Source of the DNA: Tricholoma matsutake
Taxonomy: Eukaryota > Basidiomycota > Agaricomycetes > Agaricales > Tricholomataceae
Direction: 5' to 3'
Assembly: GCA_026075535.2 (NCBI GenBank)
Contig: AP026539.1
Coordinates: forward strand, 11,408,001-11,472,000
DNA: 64,000 bases
Shown here: one piece after another, positions 1 to 9,784 of the stretch
How positions within the stretch are numbered: the first letter of the stretch is position 1
Layout: every line of letters starts with the position of its first letter
Notes under the pieces: generated by a model
Databases searched by the model: none
Seen by the model: only the letters and a program-made list of their open reading frames with translations
What the model was told of the DNA's origin: nothing
Position numbers and translations under genes: made by a program

Positions 1-1460
1 TCACGAGTGAACTCTGCCATGAACTGAGGGCCACGATCCGAGAGGAAGGCACCAGGAAGTCCATGTAATTTCCACACGTGGTGGAGGTAGAGTCGAGCAG
101 CACCTAGGGCACTGACAGTGGTGTGAGTGGGAATGAAGTGAGCGCGTTTTCCCACTGAGTCAACTGTGCACATCACTGCATCAAACCCGTTTGACTCTGG
201 CAATTCCACCACAAAGTCGACGCTGACAACATCCCAATGACTCTCTGGAACAGGAAGAGGGTGTAGCTCACCAATAGGCTTGCAACATGGGACCTTGGTG
301 CGTAAGCAAAGGTCACAAGTGCGACAATACTGACCAATGAGCCGTGACATTTGTGGCCACCAATAGTTCCGTGAGGTGAGCTCCAAGGTCTTCCAGCGTC
401 TGGGGTGGCCAGCAATCTGTGAGTCATGGTGTTGGGATATGATGCGCCAGCGAAGGTCTGGGTCATTGGGAACATAGATGCGATCCCTGAAATACAACAA
501 GTCCTCCTTTTCAGCCCACTCTGCCGCACATAAGGAAAGGGTCGATCCCTTCCTCAGTTCTTTAACAGCTTGGGCGACAACATCCTCATGTAAACCGCTA
601 CGGTTTGTGCGACGAATGTCACGTAGAATGTCCCGCTCCTCGCCCTGGGGTACGATGCCTTCCAGTGCCCGAATGGTGAACAGGTCTGGCTGCAACAGCA
701 CAATGTTTTGGTTGTCACCGCTGCCATCCCCATGGTCTGCACGTTGGGATAGGGCATCGGTCTTCCCCATGCTGCGACCCAGATGGTGGTGCAAGGAGAA
801 GTCGAATCTAGATAGATACAGGGACCAACGAGCTTGACAACGGTTCAATTTCTTGGCCGTCATGAAGTACTCGAGGTTCTTGTGATCCGTCCAAATTTCC
901 ACCTTGTGTTGGGCACCCTCGAGGAAGTGTCGCCACTCCTCAAGCGCATGCATTATCGCCAACATCTCCATGTCATGGATCTCATAGTTTCTCTCTACAG
1001 CACTAAGGCTTTTGGAGTAGAACACAACAGGATGCCACTTCTGGTCCTCCGGAGACTGCTGAGACAACACAGCGCCCGTCGCAAAGTCAGAACTGTCGGC
1101 TTCTACACGAAAAGGATGCGAATCGTCAGCAAAGGTAAGGATCAGAGCGGAAGTGACCATCTCCTTAAGCTTTTCGAATGCCTCCTGTTGTGCATTATCC
1201 CACCTCCATGCCTCCTTTCCTGTCAAGTCGAAAAGTGGTCGTGCATGATGTGAGAAATCCTTGATAAAACGCCGATAAAAATTGATGAAGCCCAGGAAAG
1301 ACTGCACCTCCTTCTTGTTCGTGGGCGTCGGCCAAGCTGTGACCCCGTTTACCTTGATAGGATCCATCTCCACTTGACCCTCTGAGATAATCAGGCCGAG
1401 GTACTCAATCTTGGTCCTTTCGAACTCACATTTGTCCTGATGAAGGTAGAGTTTGTACCG
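1..1460 (-). pseudogene. A1 pol: RNase H and integrase, partial
   Basis: Continuation of the A1 polyprotein after an in-frame TGA at about 1461. Translating the minus strand through small breaks shows the RNase H region (VEADSSDFATGAVLSQQ near 1060-1110; EIWTDHKNLEYF near 870-905), then the H2C2 integrase zinc finger (a His pair, then CRTCDLC near 305-335), then two blocks of the integrase core with Asp residues (SVDFVVELPES near 190-225 and LSDRGPQF near 25-50). The third acidic residue and everything downstream lie outside the window. RNase H and integrase act in cDNA synthesis and genomic insertion of the element. The stop suggests a non-autonomous copy, though one base change would reopen it. 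Confidence 0.88.
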
Positions 1461-3020
1461 TCAAGGTCGCTCTAGGACGAGGCGCGTGATGCAACGGTGC
1501 TCTTCAACCATGCGAGTGAAGATGAGGATGTCATCGAGATAGATGCAGACAACACCTTCAAGGATGAGGTCATGGAAGATGTCGTTCATCATGGTCTGAA
1601 AGGTGGCAGGGCTATTAGTAAGGCCAAAGAACATGACAAGCAGTTCAAAAAGACCACGGTTGGTACGAAAGGCTGCCTTCCACTCATCTCCCTCCTTTAT
1701 CCTCACATTATTATAGCCCCAACAGACATCGAGCTTGGTGAAGTATCGGGCTCCACGGAGCTGGTTTACGAGTTCGGAGATGAGGGGTAGTGGGTAGCGA
1801 TTTTTGACCGTGATGTTGTTGAGTCTTCTGTAGTCTTGAACCGGTCGAAGTGAGCCATCCTTCTTCTTGACAAAGAAAAAGGGAGAGGCCATGGGTGACT
1901 TCGATGGTCGAATACGTCCAGAGGCCAGGTGCTCGTCGATGAACTGGTCAAGCTGCCGTTGTTCTTCCGGAGAGAGAGGATAGACCTTGCAGGATGAAGG
2001 GGTTGCGCCGGGGGTGAGTTCGATCACGTGATCCCATGGCTTACGTGCAGGAAGAGAGTCGAATGACTCCTTGGAGAACACATCTTCAAACTCATGGAGA
2101 TGAGGGAGTAAGGAGTTAGTAGAGGATTTAGCAGCATTGTTTTTGTGGAAGGCCTCGGCGAGGCGTTGGGATATGTTTGATGTGGCACACACCTCATGCA
2201 ATGAGCGAATCGCAGTGTAGAAGATCCGATCACCCTCCTCCACTTCCTCTTGGTCCTCATCATCATCATCCGAGTCCGGCATTAGATCAGGAACCCCTTC
2301 CAATTCCACTTCAGGTATAGGCAGGGGTCCAGCACGACACTTCTGAGTTTGTCGTATTGCCACCTTCTGTCCACGACGTTCTTGCCTGGCTTCTGTGAAA
2401 CACGTCTGACAGTGGGATGGACATCGGCTCATGGTAACCTCCCCGGTGTGCCAGTCGACCTCCGGGTTATGGTCTCGAAGCCATGGATATCCCAAAATCA
2501 CCTTTTGCTTTCCTAATTGAGTGACAGCAAAAAGGGCACGCTCACTATGATCTTTGTGACGGAGAACCAGGTCTGCAACCTCTCGGATGGCACCAGCTTC
2601 ATTTGGGGATCCATCCATGTTATATACAGGTATCGGACGTGAGAGTGAGCGAGTATTTAGACAATGTTGTTGTACCAGATGGGAATCGATGAAGAGACCA
2701 GTCGCACCAGAGTCCAGGAGCACAGAGACACCGAGTATCTGTCCAGTGTCGGTCGTCTGCAGTTTGATGGCTAGGTTTAAGGAATGTGCAGAGGGAGTGG
2801 ATGCCACAATATACTTGCGTGGTAGTTTACGCTCCCATGATTTAATTTTGGGACGTGGAGTAGAAGGAGAGATGGGGAGAGCAGGTACGTCTTTAGCCAA
2901 CTTCGAAGGGTCAGAGAGGGGAGCAGTCACAGAAATGGATTCATTCTCCAGGGATTCAACTGACAAGACTTCAAAGCGGTTATGGACAGGCAGTGAGGGC
3001 ATACGATTCACTCGCTGCAA
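1461..3020 (-). CDS. A1 pol: aspartic protease and reverse transcriptase (open 519-codon stretch)
   Basis: A long open minus-strand frame. The retroviral-type protease active site LLDSGATG lies at about residues 101-108 (near 2706-2714) and GYPWL follows. A D/E-rich linker (near 2230-2275) leads to the reverse transcriptase: [21 protein letters not shown], the [21 protein letters not shown] block, [11 protein letters not shown], and the catalytic box YLDDIL with both Asp codons intact at 1530-1541. The frame overlaps the end of gag by about 13 nt in the -1 register, so it would be made by a -1 frameshift rather than from its own start; the first codon is therefore unresolved. It ends at a TGA inside the RT thumb. 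Confidence 0.92.
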   Translation of the reverse strand: MQRVNRMPSLPVHNRFEVLSVESLENESISVTAPLSDPSKLAKDVPALPISPSTPRPKIKSWERKLPRKYIVASTPSAHSLNLAIKLQTTDTGQILGVSVLLDSGATGLFIDSHLVQQHCLNTRSLSRPIPVYNMDGSPNEAGAIREVADLVLRHKDHSERALFAVTQLGKQKVILGYPWLRDHNPEVDWHTGEVTMSRCPSHCQTCFTEARQERRGQKVAIRQTQKCRAGPLPIPEVELEGVPDLMPDSDDDDEDQEEVEEGDRIFYTAIRSLHEVCATSNISQRLAEAFHKNNAAKSSTNSLLPHLHEFEDVFSKESFDSLPARKPWDHVIELTPGATPSSCKVYPLSPEEQRQLDQFIDEHLASGRIRPSKSPMASPFFFVKKKDGSLRPVQDYRRLNNITVKNRYPLPLISELVNQLRGARYFTKLDVCWGYNNVRIKEGDEWKAAFRTNRGLFELLVMFFGLTNSPATFQTMMNDIFHDLILEGVVCIYLDDILIFTRMVEEHRCITRLVLERP

Positions 3021-4256
3021 ATAGGAAAATCCTGCTCCTCTACAACTTCCAGCTTAACCTCCTCTGCAACTTGATCCTTCGCTTCCTCAACATCTACAAG
3101 CGCCAACAAATCTTGCAGGAGTTCATCTTGTCCCTCGGGGGTGAGCATGCGGATATCCTGACAATGGGGACATGCTCCAGCCCTGTGTCCAGGTTCCCCA
3201 CAACGGTAGCAGAGATCCAACTTACGTGCACGGCTGCGGGCTGCATCAACATCCATTGGTACCGGGACATTGACGGCTGGTGTGGGAGTTTGACGAACAG
3301 GAATGGGGTTAGGGTGGGGAATGCTTCGATTGAAGGTGTAGGGTGTATGAGTGGTAGTTGGAGCACGGAATGCAGCATTAAATGCCGCATTTGTGAGTCG
3401 GTTCTCATCACAGAGTGAAGCAGCTTCATACCAAGCAAGGATATCATCGTCCGCTGGGCGCCCTTCCAACATCTGTGCAATCTGGTCCTGAATTTCTCGG
3501 TTGAGCCCCCGTCGGAACTTCACCACCACTGGTAACCCACTCCCATATCCTGCCATGTCCACCAAATCCTTGAACTCATCGATATAGTCGTCCACGGATC
3601 GACGTCCCTGGTGGTAAGTGGATGACTCAAGTTGTGTCACTGCTCGGTGGCATTCATTGAGGGGGCAGAAGTGGCGTATGAACTCAGCTCAAAAGTCACC
3701 CCAAGTGGAAAAAGGTAGAGAACCGAGTTCTTTAGTTTGACATAGGATACGGTCCACATAGAGATAGGCGCGTTCAGATTTCATGTATGTGAAGGCCCAA
3801 TAAATTTTTGCAGCCTCATCGACGAATTGATGCGACTGGAGACTAATGTATAACTCACAGGAATTAAGGAATGCATGTCCCTGCACACGTGCACCATTAA
3901 ATTCGGCGGGGGGGGGACAGTTTGATCTGGGCACGTTCCTTAGTGGACGCGTTTGGCAAAACGTCGTTGTTGGGTGCGCTTGGAGTCGTAAAGGGGGAAC
4001 TATTAGTCGTAGGGTTAGCCTGGAGGGTCCTAACGAAGTTTTCAATCGTAGATTTAAGCGAGTCGATTTGCACGCGCATTCCGGAAACGTCGCTTTCAAG
4101 CGCGTCGAAGCGTTCTGATGCGTCCATGTTGCTAGGGAGCGCGTTTGGCAAAAATGGCGGCGTAATAAAGGCGAGAGTATCTGGAACAGTGTGTAGGGAC
4201 TCTGTGGAGCTTTGGGAAGCGTCGTCCAGTCCGTACCTGCCTATCTTGGGCAGCAC
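3008..4256 (-). pseudogene. A1 gag with CCHC zinc knuckle, frameshifted
   Basis: Gag can be followed in three pieces. The N-terminal part (4256-3897) holds DALESDVSGMRVQIDSLKS, a predicted coiled coil. The central part (4099-3689) has the capsid-like segment FNGARVQGHAFLNSCELYISL. The C-terminal part (3640-3008) ends in the zinc knuckle CYRCGEPGHRAGAC (C-x2-C-x4-H-x4-C) for RNA binding. The first join falls in a run of Gs at 3906-3914, a typical slippage indel. A TGA at 3689-3691 interrupts the segment GDF-x-AEF; copy A2 has CAA at the same codon. One extra A near 4264, relative to A2, disturbs the extreme 5' end. Gag forms the particle; this copy cannot make full-length protein. Confidence 0.88.
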
Positions 4257-4293
4257 GTTCGCGATTTTCGGGCCTTAGGGGAGAGTTTTCTAC

Positions 4294-4719
4294 TATAAGG
4301 GCAACCTAAGCCTCTAGCAAAGGGAAATCCGAAGTTAAAATTATGCTACATAATACAGGGATTGGGGGCGCACCTAGCAAAGGGAAATCCGAAGAGAAAA
4401 CTCTAAGGATCCCCTTGCTGATGCCCAGTATATGTGAAGACGACAAAAATCAAATATAACCTAAAAATAGAAAAAGGTGGAGATAGGCGGATCAAGGCCG
4501 CCGAATGACATCATACCAAGGGGTATGTGTCGGAAGGGGTACTCCGCCTCTAAATATAAAAGTGTCAACATATACAAACATGATAGCAAGGGAAAATTAG
4601 TAATAAAATCCGGAAAAATCATAGAAAATGAAGAATAGAAGGAAATGAGGTGGGGAAAAATATGGGATGAACATAAAAAATAGGAAAAACACACAGGGCA
4701 CCCCCCTAGTCCCCTTACA
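4294..4719 (-). repeat. 5' LTR of A1
   Basis: Matches both A2 LTRs. On the minus strand it begins TGTAAGGGG and ends GCCCTTATA, imperfect inverted ends. The boundary is supported by A2, where the same ends are flanked by a 5-bp target duplication. The gag reading frame continues straight out of the LTR. No target duplication can be tested because the other end is outside the window. Confidence 0.9.
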
Positions 4720-5108
4720 GGCGATGCATCTTAGAGGGGGGGTGATGTAAGGGGACTAGAGGGTGTCCCACGTGTTTCTCCTATTTTTTACGTTTGTCCT
4801 ATATTTTTTCTTGCCTCGTTTCCTTCTATTCTTCATTTTCTATGATTTTTCCCTTATTTTATTACTAATTTCCCTTTCTATCACATTTGTGCATGTTGAC
4901 AGTTTTATATTTAGAGACAGAGTACCCTTCCGACATCTACCCCTTGGTATTATGTCATGCGGCGGCCTTGATCAGCATATCTCTGCCTTTTCTATTTTTA
5001 GTTATTATTTGATTTTTGCAGTTTTCACATATACTGGGCACTGGCAAAGGGATCTTTAGAGTTTTCTCTTCAGATTTCCCTTTGCTAGAGACTGAGGTTG
5101 CCCTTATA
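4720..5108 (+). repeat. 3' LTR plus polypurine tract of a second family-A element, opposite orientation
   Basis: 4720-4745 reads as the polypurine tract that precedes the 3' LTR in A2 (compare the reverse complement of 43728-43755), and 4746-5108 is a plus-orientation LTR beginning TGTAAGGGGACTAG and ending GCCCTTATA. It directly abuts the minus-orientation 5' LTR of A1, giving an inverted pair about 0.8 kb long. The simplest reading is that A1 inserted just upstream of the polypurine tract of a resident plus-strand copy, whose remainder lies left of the window. Confidence 0.82.
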
Positions 5109-6627
5109 CTCAGTTTTTTAAGCCACCTCTCAGACCCCCCTCATCAGTAAACAAGGATTTTAGTTTCCATTGGTTTCTCACCTCAGGAAACCAAAAAAAT
5201 GAGAGAAAACTTGGAGACTGGGCCACTGGGAAACCCATGTCCAGTTTCCTGGAAACTGAAATCTAATGCTTTGTTTATTTTGAGCACTTGTATGTAATTG
5301 TAAATAACAATAACTGGGGCACACCCAGTAATTTATTGATGTTGCCAGCAGTGTTTATATACCTGTGAGGGTGCACAGACCATTTGGCAATGTTTGGCAT
5401 CCAACAGGTACATAAACCCTCCCACAATCCCCCAATTTCCTCCAGTTTGGACCGTTTTTATTCAGTAATGTAATACAAATGTAGGTTATGCATTGCTACA
5501 ATGTCTGCCCAAGTTTCTCAGTTTCCCAGTGTCCAGTTTCTAGGAACTGAGAAACTAATGGAAACCAATGAAAACCCAGAATTTTTTTGTGTTTTGCTGA
5601 TGCTCCCCACCCCCCTCCTGCCATATTGGGTATGTTATTCCCATATATGGTATGTTGTGCTTGCTAATTTGATGTCAACCAATTTGTTAATTTTACTAAA
5701 TTATTGTGAAACAGTGAACCACTCTCCTTGACCTAAAATTGCAGTCATGATCTGTTCACACACATTGTACAAACCTTATTGGAGTAGCATAATGCATCTA
5801 CTGACTCTCACTCAGCCAAGTACTCAGGTAAGTATTCTTCAAGTGAGAACAAGTGTCAAGGGCCAAGCATTCTGAGTCTCCTCAGCCTCAAGGTCTTGAA
5901 CCTCATCAGCTTCTGTGGAGGTATATAAGTGGGCTAGGTTGTGATTATTTTCTACCTCATTTCTACCACCGTGAGTTCTTCCATGTATATGGACCCATGA
6001 ACCCCACACTGTGAGTAATTGAAATTATTATGCCTACCTACACATTGCTTGTGTGACAAGTTGCTTGAGGGCCAGTGGTCTGTGAGGGGCTTTGTCTGCC
6101 TTGGAATTACACTGAGTCCAGACAAGCATAGAACTGCATCAACTTTGCAATTGCACAATCCTTGTTATGAGTTCAATATCAATGCTGTGTTGTCAAGCCA
6201 TCAGTGTGGAGTTGAGTTTGCCATCAAAGTTCTCTTCATCTTTGTCTAGGTGCTTCAAAGGTATATGACAATGTAATTTTACTTCCTTTACATGCTATAC
6301 CACTCAATTTACACTTATATAATTTGATGTCAATTTTTTTTTAACAACCTACACGATACCCCCTCCCCCCCACATGATGTCCGGCATTTGTGTGCCGACA
6401 CCCCCTTGAATGTTGTGACAATTTGTTTCATAAATTTATTCAACACTCTCTTAGACTCGCTACATCCATGCATCCCAAAGATCGTTCTGAACTCAGACTT
6501 GGAGAGCACCCAAGGCCATCCTTATGTCCTGACCAATATGGCGATGAGGACAACCCCATACCCTCATCTTTGTCAAATACTTTCTCAAAATGCCTAGACT
6601 ATAAATAACTCGAGTTCGAGTTGGTGG
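5109..6627. other. AT-rich gene-free stretch
   Basis: No convincing gene. It holds an inverted repeat described separately (5160-5568) and AT-rich unique-looking DNA. A short open frame at about 6390-6608 (plus strand) lies in the 3' flank of the kelch gene; its translation resembles nothing I recognise and it is not called. Confidence 0.5.
5160..5568. repeat. Candidate small inverted-repeat (MITE-like) element
   Basis: A 21-bp segment at 5160-5180 recurs inverted at 5548-5568 with two mismatches; related CAGTTTC/GAAACTG motifs lie just inside on both sides (about 5220-5260 and 5510-5545). The total span is about 410 bp with no open frame. No clear target duplication was found, so this could also be chance symmetry in AT-rich DNA. 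Confidence 0.35.
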
Positions 6628-9554
6628 TCAACGACGGTTCCTGCTCTGTCCACCCGCACTCCCCACCTGTGCATGTGCCCCTTGTCGCATTTCTTCTTCA
6701 TCTAAGCCAGCCTCTCCCAATATCCTCTCAACCTCTTCCAAAATTGGTTTATACTCGGCTAATTCGTACAATCAACGAATGACCTTACAATCGAGAAATA
6801 TGACTTGTGAATTTACTCACCATATCGTTCTTCCGCCAAGGCAAAGCCATCCCTTCGGAGCTGCTTCCCCTGGCTCTGATTCTGACTTTGGTATGCATTC
6901 GTGTTGTGCGCCTTTTGAGACCAGTAATCTCCTACATGTTCGGGTAGAATACGAGGTTGAGATGTAGCTGAAAACGAAACGACCCATTGAAACTGAGAGC
7001 ACGTAAAAACTCACGTGAACGTGCATAAAACATCGCCAGGGTCTCGCCAGGAAGCGGCGTACTGATTACTTTATCGGGCGATCGTGTAGCATCTTTCGAA
7101 ACACCCATGAATGCAGTTGCTTGGGTACGTATGTCAGCCTGCTGAGAAGGAAAACTTGTATCAGCGGTGGATGACAAAGAGATAGGGATAAAGACCTTCT
7201 CCGTGTCCGTCTGTTCGTTGATATGGTCCTCCCAAATTTCTGACACACCCTTCTCCGAAACTTCCTTCGTCGCATCCTTCATATCCCCGTCAGCATCCAT
7301 GTCTCCTTCTTCGTAATCTTCATCGTCGTCATCGTCGTCATCGTCACTACTACTACTGCTCTCCCTGTCTCCCTCTGAAATAATGACACCACTCTCCTTC
7401 AAACATACATACCTCTCCATCTTATCTAGCTGGATTGAATAAAAGTCGTCTAGCGTGTACTCGCGTGCACCCCGCTCATAGATACCGCCGTATCTACCCG
7501 AAAATTATCCGTCAAGCCGTAGATAATGCAGAAGGCGCAAAAGACATACATGTACAAGGTATTTCTTAACACGGCCAACATGGCATTGTACCGTGGCAGA
7601 GGGACGGTAAGGTTCGGATCATCAGGGTCTATAGCCGGTTCTGGCTCTGGCTCTGGCTCTGGTTGTTTCGGCTTCTTTGAGACACCATGAAACTACGCCA
7701 TCAGCTGGACACCTCAATCAGGATGAAAGGAAATTTTACTTCGACCTCATCTTCAGCATCATTGTCATCGACATTCGCGTCCACATCCTCCGACTCCTCT
7801 CGTTCATCACGCACAAGGACTTTTTTATCTTTCTTTTTTGCGCCCCCGCCCTTCTTTTTCGGCCTTTTCAGAGTCATAGACATCCACCGTCCTTTCCCTT
7901 GGATATGATACCCGTACCTACTTCCAATTTCCAGGGCCATCAGCTCCAACCTCAACCTCATAATAAAACCATGAACTTGCAGATCGTTCCAAAAAACACT
8001 CTCCAACCGCTCTTCGCTTGTGTCTTCGTCCGTCACGCCACCGAACAATAGTCCCATACCTTTGGCGGTCCATAGCGTCATGGTGCATCCAGAGCGCAAT
8101 GTTGGGAGGTAAGACGGCCGTTTGCGCCGTGTCCATTTCGCTTGGAGAGGATCCTGCTTGGACTTTGGTTTTTGAGGCGTTTCAGTGCTGGTGGGTGTGA
8201 GTATGGATAGACTGGTCGATGTTGTGAATTAGGGTAAGAAAGGGAGTAGGATATGAACGTACTTGAGAAACCATGTGTCATCGAGCATGACTCCTATGGG
8301 ACGTTTTCCTTTTGTATACTCTTTGCAATAGCCGCCTATTATCGTTTCACATTAGACTATCGTAGAATAAAGTAGGCGTCTGAGTCTACCATGTAAAAGA
8401 ATACCGTCCGTACTGGGCAAAAAAGAAAATCCACTGCGTGGTCTAATCGCCATGAAATCAAGTCAGATCTAGGACATAGATGGAGAGGGGATGACGTACG
8501 AAGGCCGAGTATCGGTATCTCGGAATTCCACCTGACGCCAACTGTATGCTTGGGTATCGAAAATCCAGAGGTCGTTAAGATATCTCGCTGTACGTCGGGT
8601 TTATAAGTGCTGGTCTAAAGAAAAGGGGTAGAAGTAAGATTTACTCGTCACACCAGGGTCATAGAATCCACCGAAGAGAACGATGTAGTGTTTCCACATT
8701 GCCATTCTAGATTAGAGAATATATAGGAACTTGAACGGAAATAAATTGTGGACATACCGGTGTCCCGACCTCGCAGAAGGTCTGACATGTGTGTCGATAC
8801 GATCCCAGGAATGGGTGGCGATGTCGAAAACCCAGAAATCGCGATAATGATGAAAGGTCGTTTGATGCAAAGAAGAGAACTCTCCCCCTTGGTATTGCGG
8901 ACAAATGAAGAACATGTAGGAATTGGAAAACCAAAGAAGACACACCAAAGAGAAAAATCTTTCCACCACTTGTAGGAGTGGCTACAACTGAATGTGCTGA
9001 ACGCGGACCTGGGCATGTAGGCGAAACAAATTTTCGCCATTCATCCTAGTTCGGCAATTGGGGGGTCGTTGAATGTAGTAACTCGAAGATGTCTCACTTT
9101 CTCTGGAGTATATCTGAAGACGTCGTTATAGAAGTACTGTCAAATGTTCAATCAGTACCTCAAATCAGGATACATGTGGACACACCGCCTTTCCATCTTC
9201 GCTGAAGAGTTCGCCGCCAATACACCACAGATGGTTTCCATTGGGGCAGGCTGTCAATGTGGCGTTGGCGCGCCGGCTAGGTGGTCCTTCCACGAGTTCT
9301 TCAGTAACTGTGTGCGCAGCTTCCCACTCCCGTCTCATCTACTGATCGCAGTTTTTATGCGCTTAGACACCTCGTGAGTCATTAGAAAATAATACCTTCT
9401 CGAGGATGCCCTCAAGATCCTGATCATCGTCCTCATCTGAAAGATCGGCCTGGGACTTGGAAGCTTTCTTGTTCCCTTTACGTTCTACTTTCTGTGTGGC
9501 TTTTGCTTTTTTAATAGCCTTCGATGACGCTTTGGCGGCTTTCTTCTTCGCCAT
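6628..9554 (-). CDS. KEL3: Kelch-repeat protein of the Kel3/KLHDC4 family
   Basis: Fifteen exons splice into an uninterrupted 585-codon frame including stop (584 aa): 9554-9396, 9338-9186, 9136-9098, 9045-8946, 8887-8758, 8706-8645, 8587-8500, 8442-8390, 8335-8263, 8187-7981, 7917-7740, 7692-7550, 7493-7015, 6931-6821, 6758-6628. The ATG at 9554 opens a Lys/Ala-rich basic N-terminus typical of the family, then an acidic stretch. Kelch blades follow: NATLTACPNGNHLWCIGGE, LFGGEFSS...FWVFD, GPRSAHSV/SARSGHR, ITVLFGGFYDPG-type motifs, LLFGGVTDED, a KKKGGGAKKKDKK spacer, and YGGIYERG. The C-terminus has PLPGETLAMFYARSRDYW, FALAEERY and EYKPILEEVERIL, the conserved tail (DUF4110-like). Members are cytosolic beta-propellers of poorly known role. 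All introns are GT-AG except 7918-7980 (GC-AG). Confidence 0.93.
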
Positions 9555-9784
9555 ATAGTATGTAGTATGGAGAGAAGTCAGCTGCAGATTGATCGAGATC
9601 GGATCGGTAGAAACCGAATTTGATGAGTTGATAAGCGGAAAACCTGATTCAGCTTTTCTGTTGTGCTGTCACTACAGCGGCCACAATACTGAGAAAACGT
9701 TAGCTGCCTTCTTTCTTCATCGTTCAAGATGGTAATGTACGGTATCTTGTTTCTAAACTCATTTCTAAGTTTGCCACTTACATT
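9555..9784. promoter_or_regulatory. Divergent promoter region between kelch and F-box genes
   Basis: The kelch gene starts at 9554 on the minus strand and the F-box frame opens near 9785 on the plus strand, leaving roughly 230 bp for both promoters. No TATA box is obvious; short CT-rich runs occur near 9700-9725. A spaced ATG at 9729 is followed at once by GTAATG, a possible donor, but splicing to the acceptor at 9791-9792 puts it out of frame with the F-box sequence. Confidence 0.45.

Larger units (their letters stand above)
1..4719 (-). mobile_element. Ty3/gypsy LTR retrotransposon A1, 5' portion, cut by window edge
   Basis: Reading on the minus strand from 4719 to 1 the order is 5' LTR, gag with a CCHC zinc knuckle, aspartic protease, reverse transcriptase, RNase H and integrase, the Ty3/gypsy order. 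The same family recurs as complete copy A2 at 43315-49295, whose 3' end carries a chromodomain, so A1 probably had one as well; here the integrase core is cut by the window start. A1 keeps many CG dinucleotides where A2 has TG or CA, so A1 is younger or less exposed to methylation-type decay. It is not intact: gag has a frameshift and a TGA, and pol has a TGA after the reverse transcriptase. Confidence 0.93.

Noticed and set aside
1497..3418. Plus-strand open frames across element A1
   Set aside because: They are antisense shadows of gag-pol; the minus strand carries the conserved protease and RT motifs.
4763..5059. Phe-rich plus-strand frame
   Set aside because: Lies entirely inside an LTR; a translation of T-rich LTR sequence.
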